DNA of 37,860 bases from an uncultured Collinsella sp. (GTDB lineage Bacteria > Actinomycetota > Coriobacteriia > Coriobacteriales > Coriobacteriaceae): contig CABSNU010000018.1 in NCBI GenBank assembly GCA_902479135.1, positions 1 through 37,860 of the forward strand. The letters are read 5' to 3'. The position numbers and the translations under genes are program-made. Every line of letters starts with the position of its first letter. Within the stretch, counting starts at the first letter, position 1. Of the stretch, positions 15,467-24,647 are shown piece by piece. The notes below the pieces were generated by a model, which was not told the origin of the DNA, ran no database searches, and worked only from the letters and a program-made list of their open reading frames with translations.

Positions 15467-17434
15467 CTAGCGTAGGGACCTCAGGCCGCCGGCCTCCTTG
15501 TCGAGCACTGTAAAGCGCACAGCATCCAGGTGCTCCAAGATGCTGATGGCACGTTTGCGCGACACGCCCAGCGCCTCGCGCAGCACGCTCGTGGTGGCAG
15601 CGCCGCCGGCATCGGCGATGGCCGCTGCGACGACCTCACGCGCATGGGCCTCGGCGGCGGCGGACAGGGCAACGTCGCGCTCGACCTTAACGATGGAGCG
15701 GTTGAGCGAAAGCTCGCGCAGGGCTCGCGTCATGGTGTCGCGGCCGAGCTGCAGCCGTTCGCCCACCTCGGGAAGCGCCGGTGCATCGAGGCCGGCTTCG
15801 TCCAGCAAGGCAACGATACGTTCGCAGGCCTCGCGCACCACACGCGCCGCAGCGGCAGCGGAGTGCGGGTCGAACACCTCGGCGCCCTCGGAGGCACACA
15901 CGCCGCGCGAGCAGCCCTCGTAAATCAGGGCCGCGGCAACGCCTTCATCAGCGGCAGGCCACGCAGCATGGGCAACGGCGCCGGGCGTAAAGCCTGTCTC
16001 CTTGGGAGCCGCCGCGTGCATGGCTGACAGGGTCGCCGCCAGTGCATCCATCGCGGCGTCGAGCACCACGGCGTCCGCCAAGAGGTCCGCATCACCCACG
16101 GCAAGCTTGCGAACGGAGTCCTGCGACACCAACCCGCGCAGTGCGGCATCGACCTCGCCGACACCAAGATCCAAAGCCGCGGCAACATCAACCGCCGTAA
16201 CCGGCAGCATCTGCAGCGCCAGCCAAGCACCCACACCGCCCGCGATATCGCCGGACTCGAGCGCCGCAAGCAGTGCGCTCTCGCCGGCAGAAAGCTCGCG
16301 CGAGCGACGGCAGCGCGCAAGCAGCACGCGCCCGCCGCCGATGAGCATAACGGGCGAATACGACAGCACCACGGCATGGTCTCCGGCACGCAGCGGCAGC
16401 GGCTCCTCCAGGCGCACCTGCACGGTACGGGTCTCGCCCACCGCCATGGGGGCCTCGCCCTCCAAAAGCATGATGCGGCCGACGACCTCTGCCGTACCCG
16501 CCATCACGTGCACACGCGCACCCGACTCGAGCACACGCGGCTTGGCGCCCTCGCGACCCAAATACGTAAACGTCATCATAAAGCGCAACGTCTGACCAAA
16601 ACGGTCCGCCACGCCCAGCATCTCGCCGCGGTCAAGTGCCGCGACGCCGTCGCCAACCAGGTTGAGCGCCACGCGCTGTCCAGGCAGCGCGCGCTGCGTA
16701 TCGCCATGCACCTGAATCCCGCGCACGCGACAGACCGTACGCGACGGCAAAGCCATCAGCTCGTCGCCCACCGCAACCGGCGCATCGTGCAACGTTCCCG
16801 TCACCACGGTGCCTGCGCCCTTGATCGTAAAGCAGCGGTCGATGGGCAGGCGCGGCGCGGCATCGGTGGCCTCGGCACGGGCACGGCAGGCATCCCAGCA
16901 AGCGGCAACCTGCTCGTCGAGCACGGCGAGCAGTCGTTCGATCCCCTCGCCTGTCTTGGACGACACAGGCACGATCGGCGCGTCCGCAAACACGGTGTCC
17001 GACAAAAAGTCATCGACATCGAGCTCGGCAAGCTCGGTCATCTCGGCGTCGGCCAGGTCGCACATAGTCAGCGCGACCACCATATGCGTAACGCCCAACA
17101 GCTCCAGCACGTGCACGTGCTCGCGGGTCTGCGGCATCACGCCCTCCACGGCCGATACCACCAACACGGCAACATCAATGCCCGTCGCACCCTGCACCAT
17201 GGCGCGCAGGTAATGCGCATGGCCCGGCACGTCGACCAGGCCAACGATTTTGCCGCTCGGCAGTGCCAGTTCACCAAAGCCCAGCTCCACCGTCATGCCC
17301 CTGCGACGCTCGACCTCCAGGCGATCGGGATTCTTGCCGGTCAGCGCCTCGATCAGTGCCGACTTACCGTGGTCGACGTGACCCGCCGTGCCAACGATAA
17401 CGGGACACTCCACCAGCGCTTGAACCTCACTCAT
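15467..17434 (-). CDS. selB: Selenocysteine-specific translation elongation factor SelB
   Basis: SelB is the GTPase that brings Sec-tRNA-Sec to UGA codons marked by a SECIS hairpin. The G1 motif is GTAGHVDHGKS at residues 15-25, G3 is DVPGH at 68-72, and the NKxD position reads TMCD. Translation-factor beta-barrel domains follow, and the C-terminal third is the expected set of winged helices that bind the SECIS RNA. The length of 655 residues is close to the E. coli protein (614). The start overlaps the selA stop in an ATGA, so the two are translationally coupled. The C-terminal winged-helix region is Ala-rich, in line with the genome. Confidence 0.95.
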   Translation of the reverse strand: MSEVQALVECPVIVGTAGHVDHGKSALIEALTGKNPDRLEVERRRGMTVELGFGELALPSGKIVGLVDVPGHAHYLRAMVQGATGIDVAVLVVSAVEGVMPQTREHVHVLELLGVTHMVVALTMCDLADAEMTELAELDVDDFLSDTVFADAPIVPVSSKTGEGIERLLAVLDEQVAACWDACRARAEATDAAPRLPIDRCFTIKGAGTVVTGTLHDAPVAVGDELMALPSRTVCRVRGIQVHGDTQRALPGQRVALNLVGDGVAALDRGEMLGVADRFGQTLRFMMTFTYLGREGAKPRVLESGARVHVMAGTAEVVGRIMLLEGEAPMAVGETRTVQVRLEEPLPLRAGDHAVVLSYSPVMLIGGGRVLLARCRRSRELSAGESALLAALESGDIAGGVGAWLALQMLPVTAVDVAAALDLGVGEVDAALRGLVSQDSVRKLAVGDADLLADAVVLDAAMDALAATLSAMHAAAPKETGFTPGAVAHAAWPAADEGVAAALIYEGCSRGVCASEGAEVFDPHSAAAAARVVREACERIVALLDEAGLDAPALPEVGERLQLGRDTMTRALRELSLNRSIVKVERDVALSAAAEAHAREVVAAAIADAGGAATTSVLREALGVSRKRAISILEHLDAVRFTVLDKEAGGLRSLR

Positions 17435-18888
17435 CGAGCAATCGCCTTCTTAACGCACGCGACGAGCGTCGATGCCGCCGTCTCGATATCGCGGTCGCCA
17501 ACGAGCGTGCGCACATCAAACAGAATGCGGTCGTGCGAGGTGCGCGTGACGACCGGTGTGTCGAAGTCCTGGACAAGCGAGCGCTTGAGCGCGTCGACCG
17601 TCAGGCGCTCGTCAACAAGACGCACGGCAACGCACATCGTGGGCAGCTCCACGGTAGGCAGCGAGCCGCCACCGGGGGTCGACGATTCCTCGACAATCTC
17701 CAACTCAACGGCACACGGGCAACCAGCCTTATCGAGCCCGGCGACCATACGATCACGCAGCTTACGGGCACGTCGCTCCAAATGAGCCTGCGGCAGCGTA
17801 AGCATGCTGAGCACCGGAATATCGCGATGGGCAACATCGGCGCCGTCCATGTAGATGCGCAGCGTGGCCTCGAGCGCCGTGAGCGCCAACTTGCCCGGGC
17901 GCAGGGCGCGCATAAGCGGATGCGACCCACAGGCCTGGACCAGATCGCGACGGCCCATGATAATGCCCGCCTGTGCGGCTCCGAGCAGCTTATCGCCCGA
18001 GCACGATACCAGATCGAGCCCCGCCGCGACCGAAACCGGTGTGGGCTCCTCGCCGCCGCGCACCAAGATGTCGTCGGGCAGCAGCGCGCCCGAACCCTGG
18101 TCCTCGTAGAACAGCAGGCCATGCTTGTGAGCAAGCGCCGCAAGCTCCCGAGAGCCCACCTCCTCGTGGAAACCCTCAATGCGATAGTTAGAAGGATGGA
18201 CCTTGAGGATCATCGCCGTATCGGGCGTGATGGCGCGCTCGTAGTCGCCCAGATGCGTGCGGTTGGTGGCCCCGACCTCGACGAGCTTGGCACCCGAAGC
18301 CGCCATGACATCGGGGATGCGGAAGCTGCCGCCGATCTCGACAAGCTCGCCGCGGCTGACGATGACCTCCTTGCCTGCGGCATGGGTCGCCAGCACCAGC
18401 AGCACCGCGGCGGCGTTGTTGTTGACGACCAGCGCGTCCTCGGCACCGGTGAGTGAGCGGATGAGCTGCGCGGCATGCTCCTTGCGCGACCCACGCGAGC
18501 AGGTGTCCACGCTGTACTCGAGCGTGCTGTAGCCGCGCGCGACCTCGGCCACGGCCTTTGCCGCCGACTCCGCAAGCGGGGCGCGGCCCAAGTTGGTATG
18601 GATGACCACACCCGTGGCGTTGACGGCGGGACGCAGGCTCGGCAGCGCGGAGCGATGCGCACGCCACTCGATGGCCGAGGCCAGCTCGCGCTTGGAACGC
18701 GGGGCGGCACCGGCGCGAATCGCGGCGCGCTCCTCGTCGAGCTCGGCCGTCACGGCAGCATGGACCACCGCGTCGCAGGTCTCCCCCGCCGCCTTCACTA
18801 CCGGCCACTCGGCAAGCAGCTCGTTGACGGAAGGAATGGCGCGCAGGCGGGCGCGCACCTCATCGGACATGTTCTGGCTATCGCTCAT
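17431..18888 (-). CDS. selA: L-seryl-tRNA(Sec) selenium transferase SelA
   Basis: SelA converts Ser-tRNA-Sec to Sec-tRNA-Sec using selenophosphate and pyridoxal phosphate. The PLP Lys lies in SCSGDKLLGAAQAG (Lys300), and NATGVVIHTNLGRAPL at about residue 90 is the usual N-terminal core motif. The length of 485 residues is typical (E. coli, 463). The start at 18888 has AAAGG upstream. The stop overlaps the selB start. A gap of 52 bases separates it from the oxidoreductase gene upstream on the same strand; TTGACT is present in that gap, but no good -10 was found at the right distance. selD, which supplies selenophosphate, is not in this window. Confidence 0.96.
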   Translation of the reverse strand: MSDSQNMSDEVRARLRAIPSVNELLAEWPVVKAAGETCDAVVHAAVTAELDEERAAIRAGAAPRSKRELASAIEWRAHRSALPSLRPAVNATGVVIHTNLGRAPLAESAAKAVAEVARGYSTLEYSVDTCSRGSRKEHAAQLIRSLTGAEDALVVNNNAAAVLLVLATHAAGKEVIVSRGELVEIGGSFRIPDVMAASGAKLVEVGATNRTHLGDYERAITPDTAMILKVHPSNYRIEGFHEEVGSRELAALAHKHGLLFYEDQGSGALLPDDILVRGGEEPTPVSVAAGLDLVSCSGDKLLGAAQAGIIMGRRDLVQACGSHPLMRALRPGKLALTALEATLRIYMDGADVAHRDIPVLSMLTLPQAHLERRARKLRDRMVAGLDKAGCPCAVELEIVEESSTPGGGSLPTVELPTMCVAVRLVDERLTVDALKRSLVQDFDTPVVTRTSHDRILFDVRTLVGDRDIETAASTLVACVKKAIAR

Positions 18889-18940
18889 GTGCGGCCTTTC
18901 AAAAGAAACGTGGATCAGTCGAATACATCAGCTGAGTCAA

Positions 18941-21058
18941 TTACTCGTCATTATCCTCGCGCGCCGCGATCTTTTCCACGCGAACGGCGTTTTCCTGAGT
19001 GAGCGCGGCGCCCGTCAACGGGTCCCAACGTAACGGCGTATGGTCGAGCGGGCCCACGCCCAAGGCTTGAGCGCCACCGGCATCGGCACCAAACGAACGC
19101 CCACCGGGGGCGGCCGAGGTGAAGATGCACGCCGGATGCAGATACGGCGTCGTCTCCACGCGCACGCGGTCGCAGCCCATATCGCTCACGAGTTCGACGA
19201 TCTCGCCGTCGGCGATGCTCATGTGCGCAGCAGCATCGGCATTCATCTGCACGGCATCCAGGTCCGACCCAGCCTCGGCGGCACCTTGGGCTGCAAGCCT
19301 TCGCGAGGTATGCGACTCAAAGGGACGGTTGCCGCTAATGAGACGAAACATCCCCGGGCCAGGCTCCACCATGGGAGCGATCCAGTTGGGTACACGACCC
19401 AGGCCGGCTCGTTCCCATACGTCGCTTGCCAGCGCAATTTTGCCGCCATCCAAGGGAATCGCTGGCTCGCCCGTACGCGACGGCAACCCAACGCCCGTGT
19501 CGGCCCAGCCGCGCTCCTTGAGCTCGTCCAGATTGATCCCAAAAGGCGCCACCTGGGCAGCCGCCAGATCGTCAGACGTAAACTGGAAGTACTCGCCCAC
19601 GCCACACGCCTGCGCCAGACCGGTAAAAATCTCCCGACCGGGACGCGTGTCGTCATGCTGCACGGGCAGCACGGCATTGCGGTAGAACACGCGCGCATCG
19701 TTGGCGCCCGTCACCGTTCCCACGCCGCGGTCAGCCTCCAGATACGTCACGTCGGGCAGCACGAAATCAGAAGCACGCGCCGTCTCGGACCAGCGAATAT
19801 CAATCGTCACGAGCAAGTCGAGCTGCTGCAAAATACTCAACCAAGCCTGTGCATTGCCATAGCCCGCACCGGGGTTACTGGCATAGACGATGAGCCCACG
19901 CAAATCGCCGGCAAGAATCGACTGACCGATAGTCGTGCACAGGCCGCGAACCGGATCGACCAGCGGATAGCGCTCGGACCCCAGCTTGGGCCCGCGCGGC
20001 ACCGGCGGCGTCGCAAAGCGTGCGGGATCGAGGTCGCCCAGCGCAAGCGGTGTGGGTGGATTGAGCACGCCGCCCGCATGTCCGATGCAGCCCAGCAGCA
20101 CATCGACCAGACAAATCGCGCGCGCCGTCTGGGTACTGTTCGCATACGCGATACCGATGCCACCATGAAAGCCAGCGTCCACCACCGCAGCAGGCGCCGC
20201 GGCAGCTAGATCGCGCGCCGTAGCGACGATCTCTGCGGCCGGCACGTCGCACATCGACTCGGCCCACTCGGGCGTCCAAGCACGGGCCGCCTGCGCCAGC
20301 TCGTCAAAACCCGTGGTATAGCGGGTCACGAACTCGTGGTCATAAAGGTCCTCGGCAATCAACACATGGGCAATACCCAGCAGCAACGCTAGGTCGCAGC
20401 CCGGGCGTACGCGCAGCCAGCGGTCGGCAAGCGCAGCCGAGCCGCTGCGCCGGGGGTCAACCACGATAATCTTCGCCCCACGGCGACGCGCGTCGTTGAG
20501 CGCATCAACGGCCCCCATCGTCGACGAATCGACAATGGAACGCCCCAAATACATGATGCAATCGGTATGTGCCAGGTCGGAGGCGGGGCTGTAGCCCAGG
20601 CTGTGCTCCCAGCCGGTAAGTCGGCTTACCTCGCAGGCACCGTCTGCACCGTATACGTTGGGCGAGCCCAGCGCATGCATAAAACGATATGCCCAGTAGC
20701 GGTCGAACGAGGGCACGCCGAGCGTCATGCCCAGCGCGCGCGGACCATGCCCGTCGACAATCTCCTCAACGCGCGCAGCGATCTGCGCGAACGCCTCGTC
20801 CCACGAAATAGCATCGAACCCCGAGCCATCAGCTCGTCGGCGCATGGGGTGCACAATGCGATCGCGCTCGTCAAACGGCATTGCCAGGCGATGCCGTCCG
20901 CGAGCGCACAGGGCACGCGCCGCGCACGGATGTCCCACAACCGGCAACTCAGCCACCACACGCCCATCCTCAACATGAGCCGCAAAGGCGCAATCGGCAT
21001 AGCATCCCCCGCATGTGGTCACCACGGCGCGACCGTCACGCTCCACAGCAGATGCCAT
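18941..21058 (-). CDS. Molybdopterin oxidoreductase, catalytic subunit of unknown substrate
   Basis: The protein belongs to the DMSO-reductase/formate dehydrogenase family of bis-MGD enzymes. An N-terminal [4Fe-4S] site is formed by Cys16, Cys19, Cys23 and Cys51. Cys142 (GADGACEVSR) lies where the Mo-ligand Cys or Sec is found in this family. The MGD-binding segments include YLGRS, VVDPRRSGSA, YASNPGAGYG and the C-terminal barrel. It resembles the polysulfide/thiosulfate reductase and formate dehydrogenase branches, but the substrate cannot be assigned. There is no signal peptide, no Fe-S partner and no membrane anchor beside it, so it may be a soluble single-subunit enzyme or pair with subunits elsewhere. 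The start at 21058 (MASAVERD) has AGGGG 9 bases upstream; an earlier in-frame ATG at 21097 lacks one. The length of 705 residues is typical. Confidence 0.85.
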   Translation of the reverse strand: MASAVERDGRAVVTTCGGCYADCAFAAHVEDGRVVAELPVVGHPCAARALCARGRHRLAMPFDERDRIVHPMRRRADGSGFDAISWDEAFAQIAARVEEIVDGHGPRALGMTLGVPSFDRYWAYRFMHALGSPNVYGADGACEVSRLTGWEHSLGYSPASDLAHTDCIMYLGRSIVDSSTMGAVDALNDARRRGAKIIVVDPRRSGSAALADRWLRVRPGCDLALLLGIAHVLIAEDLYDHEFVTRYTTGFDELAQAARAWTPEWAESMCDVPAAEIVATARDLAAAAPAAVVDAGFHGGIGIAYANSTQTARAICLVDVLLGCIGHAGGVLNPPTPLALGDLDPARFATPPVPRGPKLGSERYPLVDPVRGLCTTIGQSILAGDLRGLIVYASNPGAGYGNAQAWLSILQQLDLLVTIDIRWSETARASDFVLPDVTYLEADRGVGTVTGANDARVFYRNAVLPVQHDDTRPGREIFTGLAQACGVGEYFQFTSDDLAAAQVAPFGINLDELKERGWADTGVGLPSRTGEPAIPLDGGKIALASDVWERAGLGRVPNWIAPMVEPGPGMFRLISGNRPFESHTSRRLAAQGAAEAGSDLDAVQMNADAAAHMSIADGEIVELVSDMGCDRVRVETTPYLHPACIFTSAAPGGRSFGADAGGAQALGVGPLDHTPLRWDPLTGAALTQENAVRVEKIAAREDNDE

Positions 21059-21121
21059 CTCGATTACCCCTTTCACCAGCCAAACACAACAGGTCAACAG
21101 CCCGGCAACGAGCCCCAGACC

Positions 21122-21158
21122 AAAAAAGCCTCCCGCACGGCAACGCCCCGCGGGAGGC
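21122..21158 (-). terminator. Intrinsic terminator at the end of the formate hydrogenlyase operon
   Basis: GCCTCCCGC (minus strand 21158-21150) pairs with GCGGGAGGC (21136-21128) around a 13-base loop, followed by TTTTTT (21127-21122). It lies 22 bases after the formate channel gene and closes the roughly 15-kb operon before the single Mo oxidoreductase. Confidence 0.95.
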
Positions 21159-21180
21159 CCATCGTCAAACAGACGGTATC

Positions 21181-22020
21181 TTACGCCTCGGACTTCTTGG
21201 CGTAGATAAACCAGTAGCCGAGCGCGATCAGAACCGCGCCGCCCACGATGTTGCCCAGCGTGGCGGCGGATAGGTTAAACGCAATGCCCGCGACGTTGAG
21301 TGCATCGGCCCCGGCGACCTCGGCACCATAACCGCATGCATGCATCACGGCACCCATGGGCAAAAAGTACATGTTGGCAACGCAGTGCTCAAAACCGCAG
21401 GCCACAAAGGCTGCGATGGGCAGCAGAATGCCAACGACCTTATCGACCACGGTCTTGCCGGCAGTACCGATCCACACGGCCAGGCACACGAAGATGTTGC
21501 ATAGGATGCCGCGGAAGAAGATCGTCACCCAGTCGATCGTCACCTTGCCAGCAGCGACACTCACCATGGAATTGGCGACCGCCTCGCCGTTAAGCTAATA
21601 GATGCCGGCCATGTACACCAAAAAGACGATGAACAGGGCACCGACAAAATTGCCGACCCACACGACGACCCAGGCCTTGAGCATCTGAGCCAGAGTGATC
21701 TTTTTGCTCTTGAGTGCGCAGACCATAAGCGAATTGCCGGTAAACAGCTCGGCGCCGCACACCAGCACCAGCACCAGGCCCAGGCAAAAGCACAGGCCGC
21801 CCACGACGCGCTGGGCACCCCAGCCCAGCGTGCTGTCGCTCAAAAACACCGTAAAGAACAGGCCGCCGAAGGCGATAAACGCGCCGGCGAACATTGCCAA
21901 CAGAAAGGCCTTAGCGACCGGCAGGTTAGCCTTGGTCACGCCGGCGGTCTCGGTCTTGGCCTCGATCGCGGCGGGCGCCAGGCAATCGGGAGCGGGGTAC
22001 TCCACCTTGGAATCTGCCAT
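21181..22020 (-). pseudogene. Formate/nitrite transporter (FNT) gene interrupted by an amber codon
   Basis: The two halves are in one frame and together form a complete FNT channel of about 279 codons. The first half (codons 1-141) includes AELFTGNSL and ends MAGIY. TAG (21595-21597) is codon 142. Then LNGEAVANSM continues without frameshift into the second half, which holds the channel signature GFEHCVANMYFLPMGAVM with the conserved His. Hydrophobic spans are normal on both sides. A C-to-T change from CAG to TAG is the simplest explanation. It is the last gene of the formate hydrogenlyase operon, where a FocA/FdhC-like formate channel is expected. Alternatives are a sequencing error, stop-codon suppression, or reinitiation at ATG 21567. 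The start at 22020 (MADSKVEYP) is chosen by position; another ATG lies 11 codons upstream. Confidence 0.9.
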
Positions 22021-22059
22021 GTCAATCACTTCTTTCCTATTCAGCAGAGGCAAGCGCTG

Positions 22060-22563
22060 CTACAGCTCCTGCCCCAAGCGGACAAAGTGGGAAAAGTCGT
22101 TGGCGGCCACGGCGTCGTACACGGCGTCGACGGCCTCAAAGACCTCCGGGGACATGGGGTTATAGAACTCCGTATCGCCCGGCTGAATCCCTATGAAGAC
22201 GATATCTTCGCACGATTGCTCAATCTCTTCGATCAGAATCGATAAGGGAAGCGAATGCGTGGTGAACATCGACTTGCGGGCCACATCGCGCTTGTCGAGC
22301 AAGCGGATGGACCCGACGGGCAGCGCCATGTCGGCGGCATCGACCAAAACCAAACGCGGCGGACGTTCGCGCTTGACCTCGATGATGTCGTCCTCGGGCG
22401 TTTGGCCGCCGTCGATGGTGTACCAACCAGCAATGGGTGCGTCTTCCATCTTTTTGGAGAGCACGGGGCCGGCGGCATCGTCGGCACGCAGCACGCTTCC
22501 CGCCGTGAGCACGATACCCGCAAACGGGGCGCCGTTCACACGTCCATCCACAACGCGACCCAT
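22060..22563 (-). CDS. hycI: Hydrogenase maturation endopeptidase HycI
   Basis: HycI removes the C-terminal tail of the [NiFe] large subunit after nickel insertion. The match to E. coli HycI is clear along its length: LTAGSVLRADDAAGPVLSKKM with the metal-binding Asp, IDGGQTPEDDI, RLVLVDAADM, FTTHSLPLSILI and FIGIQPGDTEFYNPMS. The length of 167 residues is near the E. coli protein (156). The start at 22563 overlaps the hycH stop by one base (TAATG). A longer open frame upstream overlaps hycH and is not used. Its target is the hyfG product, whose tail begins after Arg546. Confidence 0.94.
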   Translation of the reverse strand: MGRVVDGRVNGAPFAGIVLTAGSVLRADDAAGPVLSKKMEDAPIAGWYTIDGGQTPEDDIIEVKRERPPRLVLVDAADMALPVGSIRLLDKRDVARKSMFTTHSLPLSILIEEIEQSCEDIVFIGIQPGDTEFYNPMSPEVFEAVDAVYDAVAANDFSHFVRLGQEL

Positions 22564-23144
22564 TACTGCAACCTTCCCGTCAGATACACGCCCGACACAT
22601 CGCGCACGCGCTCCACCAAATCGCGGAACTTCATTAAGAACGCGACCTGCTGGGCATGCAGGCCAAAGTCGTCGTCGAACACCGAGATGCCGGCCTTGGC
22701 AGAACCGCGAAAACCGCGCTCGTCGAGCAGCGCATCGCAGGCCTCGAGCAGCGACGGCACCGCCGCCTTGTCGAGCTGGCACTCGCCAAAGGAGCGGATG
22801 GCCTCGAACTTGGTCTTGGCCTCCCCCTCCGGCAGCGCGTCGACGAGCGAATAGAACACATCCACCGACACCGACAGGCGCGGCTCAAAACAGTCGAGCA
22901 CGCCGGTGTGGTGGCCCACGGCAAGCGTGTAGTACAGTACGTCGCAGGCCTCCTGGGGAACGTCTTCCTCGGTCTCCACAAACTTACGCGTGAGCTCGTA
23001 AAAGACCACCTGGTCGGGCGCATGGCCCAGGCAGGGGTCGGCGACGCCCTCGGCGGCCTCGTCGCTTGCGCGCGAGGCATCGCCAAAGGAGCCGCCGAGC
23101 ATGCCGGGGCCCGCAAAGTAACCAGAGCGGTCCGTGAGCTCCAT
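22563..23144 (-). CDS. hycH: Formate hydrogenlyase maturation protein HycH
   Basis: HycH is needed for maturation of the hydrogenase large subunit, though its exact role is unclear. The match to E. coli HycH runs through VVFYELTRKFVETEEDVPQEACDVLYYTLAVGHHTGVLDC and a C-terminal QVAFLMKFRDLV-ERV segment. This protein has about 45 extra N-terminal residues with a Gly/Ala/Asp-rich stretch and is 193 residues long against 136. The start directly follows the hyfI stop (TAGATG). An internal start near VVFYELT is conceivable but has no clear ribosome binding site. It overlaps hycI by one base. Confidence 0.9.
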   Translation of the reverse strand: MELTDRSGYFAGPGMLGGSFGDASRASDEAAEGVADPCLGHAPDQVVFYELTRKFVETEEDVPQEACDVLYYTLAVGHHTGVLDCFEPRLSVSVDVFYSLVDALPEGEAKTKFEAIRSFGECQLDKAAVPSLLEACDALLDERGFRGSAKAGISVFDDDFGLHAQQVAFLMKFRDLVERVRDVSGVYLTGRLQ

Positions 23145-23927
23145 CTAGCGACCTCCGGCCAGCACCAGATCCTGCAGCGCCGAGTAGACCTCAACACGGC
23201 GAGGATCATCTTGCTTGTCGATGAGCAGCGCCATGGCACCGCGAATATCGCCCTTGGGCGCGCCCTCGAGCGTATCCATAAACTCGTTGGCCAGGTCGCG
23301 GCCGTAACGGTAGCCGCTCATGGCGCGAGCTTCGCGCTCAATGGCAACGCGCAGCTTGTACGGCACGCCGGGGTGCAGGATATCGGCCTGCTCGCCGGCG
23401 GCCTCCACCGTGGTCTCGGCATGGAGCTTTTGGTCAAGCAGGCCAAGTGCCATGGCAAAGCCGTAGATGGTCTGCGCGGGGCTGGGCGGGCAGCCGGGGA
23501 TATAGACATCGACCGGCAGAATCTTATCCGTGCCGCCCCAGACGCAGTAGTTGTCGTAGAAGATGCCGCCGGTGCAGCCGCACGCGCCATAGGACACCAC
23601 GATCTTGGGATCGGGTGCGGCCTCAAAGGCGCGCAGGGCCGGCATGCGCATGGCACGCGTCACGGCACCGGTGTACAGCAGCACATCGGCGTGACGGGGC
23701 GAGGGCACGACCTTGATGCCAAAGCGCTCGACGTCGAAGACGGGCGTGATGGAACCGAAGATCTCGATCTCGCAGCCGTTGCAGCCGCCGCAGTCGACAC
23801 GGTAGACGTACACCGAGCGCTTAATCTTCTTAAGAAGGGTCGCCTTGGCCTTCTCGATGCTCTCGTCGAGCTCGATCTTGGTCGGGCGGTACTGGAGCCG
23901 CTCGGGCAAAAGCGTGGGTTCGGCCAT
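23145..23927 (-). CDS. hyfI: Hydrogenase small subunit, NuoB-like (HycG/HyfI)
   Basis: This subunit carries the [4Fe-4S] cluster nearest the active site, like NuoB in complex I. The cluster ligands are visible as CGGCNGCEIE near residue 42, the Cys of GACGCTGGIF, and the Cys of PGCPPSPAQTIYG. The length of 260 residues is close to HyfI (252) and HycG (255). The start at 23927 has AAGGAGGAG upstream. It lies 2 bases after the hyfH stop and abuts hycH. It works with HyfG at the cytoplasmic face of the membrane. Confidence 0.94.
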   Translation of the reverse strand: MAEPTLLPERLQYRPTKIELDESIEKAKATLLKKIKRSVYVYRVDCGGCNGCEIEIFGSITPVFDVERFGIKVVPSPRHADVLLYTGAVTRAMRMPALRAFEAAPDPKIVVSYGACGCTGGIFYDNYCVWGGTDKILPVDVYIPGCPPSPAQTIYGFAMALGLLDQKLHAETTVEAAGEQADILHPGVPYKLRVAIEREARAMSGYRYGRDLANEFMDTLEGAPKGDIRGAMALLIDKQDDPRRVEVYSALQDLVLAGGR

Positions 23928-23929
23928 GG

Positions 23930-24646
23930 TTACTCCTCCTTCGTTTCAAAATCCATGATGATGCCCTCGACCGGCGCCGGACCGGCGGGAATCTCGGGCG
24001 CATCGGGGTTGAGCTCGCGGTCGATATACTCCGGGTTCACGCCGTGGCCGCCCAGATACTCCATGCCGGCGCCCTGGGGCTCACCGGACGCAAGCGTCTC
24101 GTTGGCAGCCATGCCGTGCGCGTTGCCGGTCTTTACGGCCGAGGCGGCGCGCAGGGCGTCGAGCTCGCGCTTGCACTCCTGGCACATACCGACGGTACGG
24201 GCGGCCTGGATGGCCTCCATGCCGCCGGTCTTTTGCAGCAGGCGCTTGGCGTAGTCGATCTCCTTATGCGGGGCAAACGGCTTGCCGCAGCGCGAGCAGT
24301 GCTCGAGCGTGTAGACGCTCTTGCCGGTGAGGTCGTCCTTGCTCATGACGGCCAGCTCAAACTCCTCGGTGAGCTTGATGGCCTCCATGGGGCAGGCCTC
24401 CTCGCAACGGCCGCAGAAGATGCAGCGACCGTAGTCAATCGACCAGGTGATGGTATCGGCCGCAAGGTCGGTGTCCATGCGAATGGCATCGGCCGGGCAC
24501 GCCACGCCGCAGGCACCGCAGGCGATGCAGAGCTCGGCATTGTGCTCGGGCTTGCCGCGCATGTCCTTGTTGGTGGGGAACGGCGCAAACGGGTACTTGA
24601 CCGTCGCGTCGCCGGCCTTGGCGTTAACCTTCCAAAGCTTCAGCAT
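23930..24646 (-). CDS. hyfH: Formate hydrogenlyase ferredoxin-like subunit, NuoI-like (HycF/HyfH)
   Basis: This is a polyferredoxin that links the formate dehydrogenase side to the hydrogenase. Two [4Fe-4S] motifs are CIACGACGVACP (about residues 40-51) and CIFCGRCEEACP (about 74-85). A further Cys set, CSRCGKPF and CQEC, follows. The C-terminal tail is rich in Gly, Asn, Pro and acidic residues. The length of 238 residues is longer than E. coli HycF (180) mainly because of that tail. The start at 24646 (MLKLWK) comes one base after the hyfG stop. An open frame upstream overlaps hyfG and is not real. Confidence 0.93.
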   Translation of the reverse strand: MLKLWKVNAKAGDATVKYPFAPFPTNKDMRGKPEHNAELCIACGACGVACPADAIRMDTDLAADTITWSIDYGRCIFCGRCEEACPMEAIKLTEEFELAVMSKDDLTGKSVYTLEHCSRCGKPFAPHKEIDYAKRLLQKTGGMEAIQAARTVGMCQECKRELDALRAASAVKTGNAHGMAANETLASGEPQGAGMEYLGGHGVNPEYIDRELNPDAPEIPAGPAPVEGIIMDFETKEE

Positions 24647-24647
24647 A

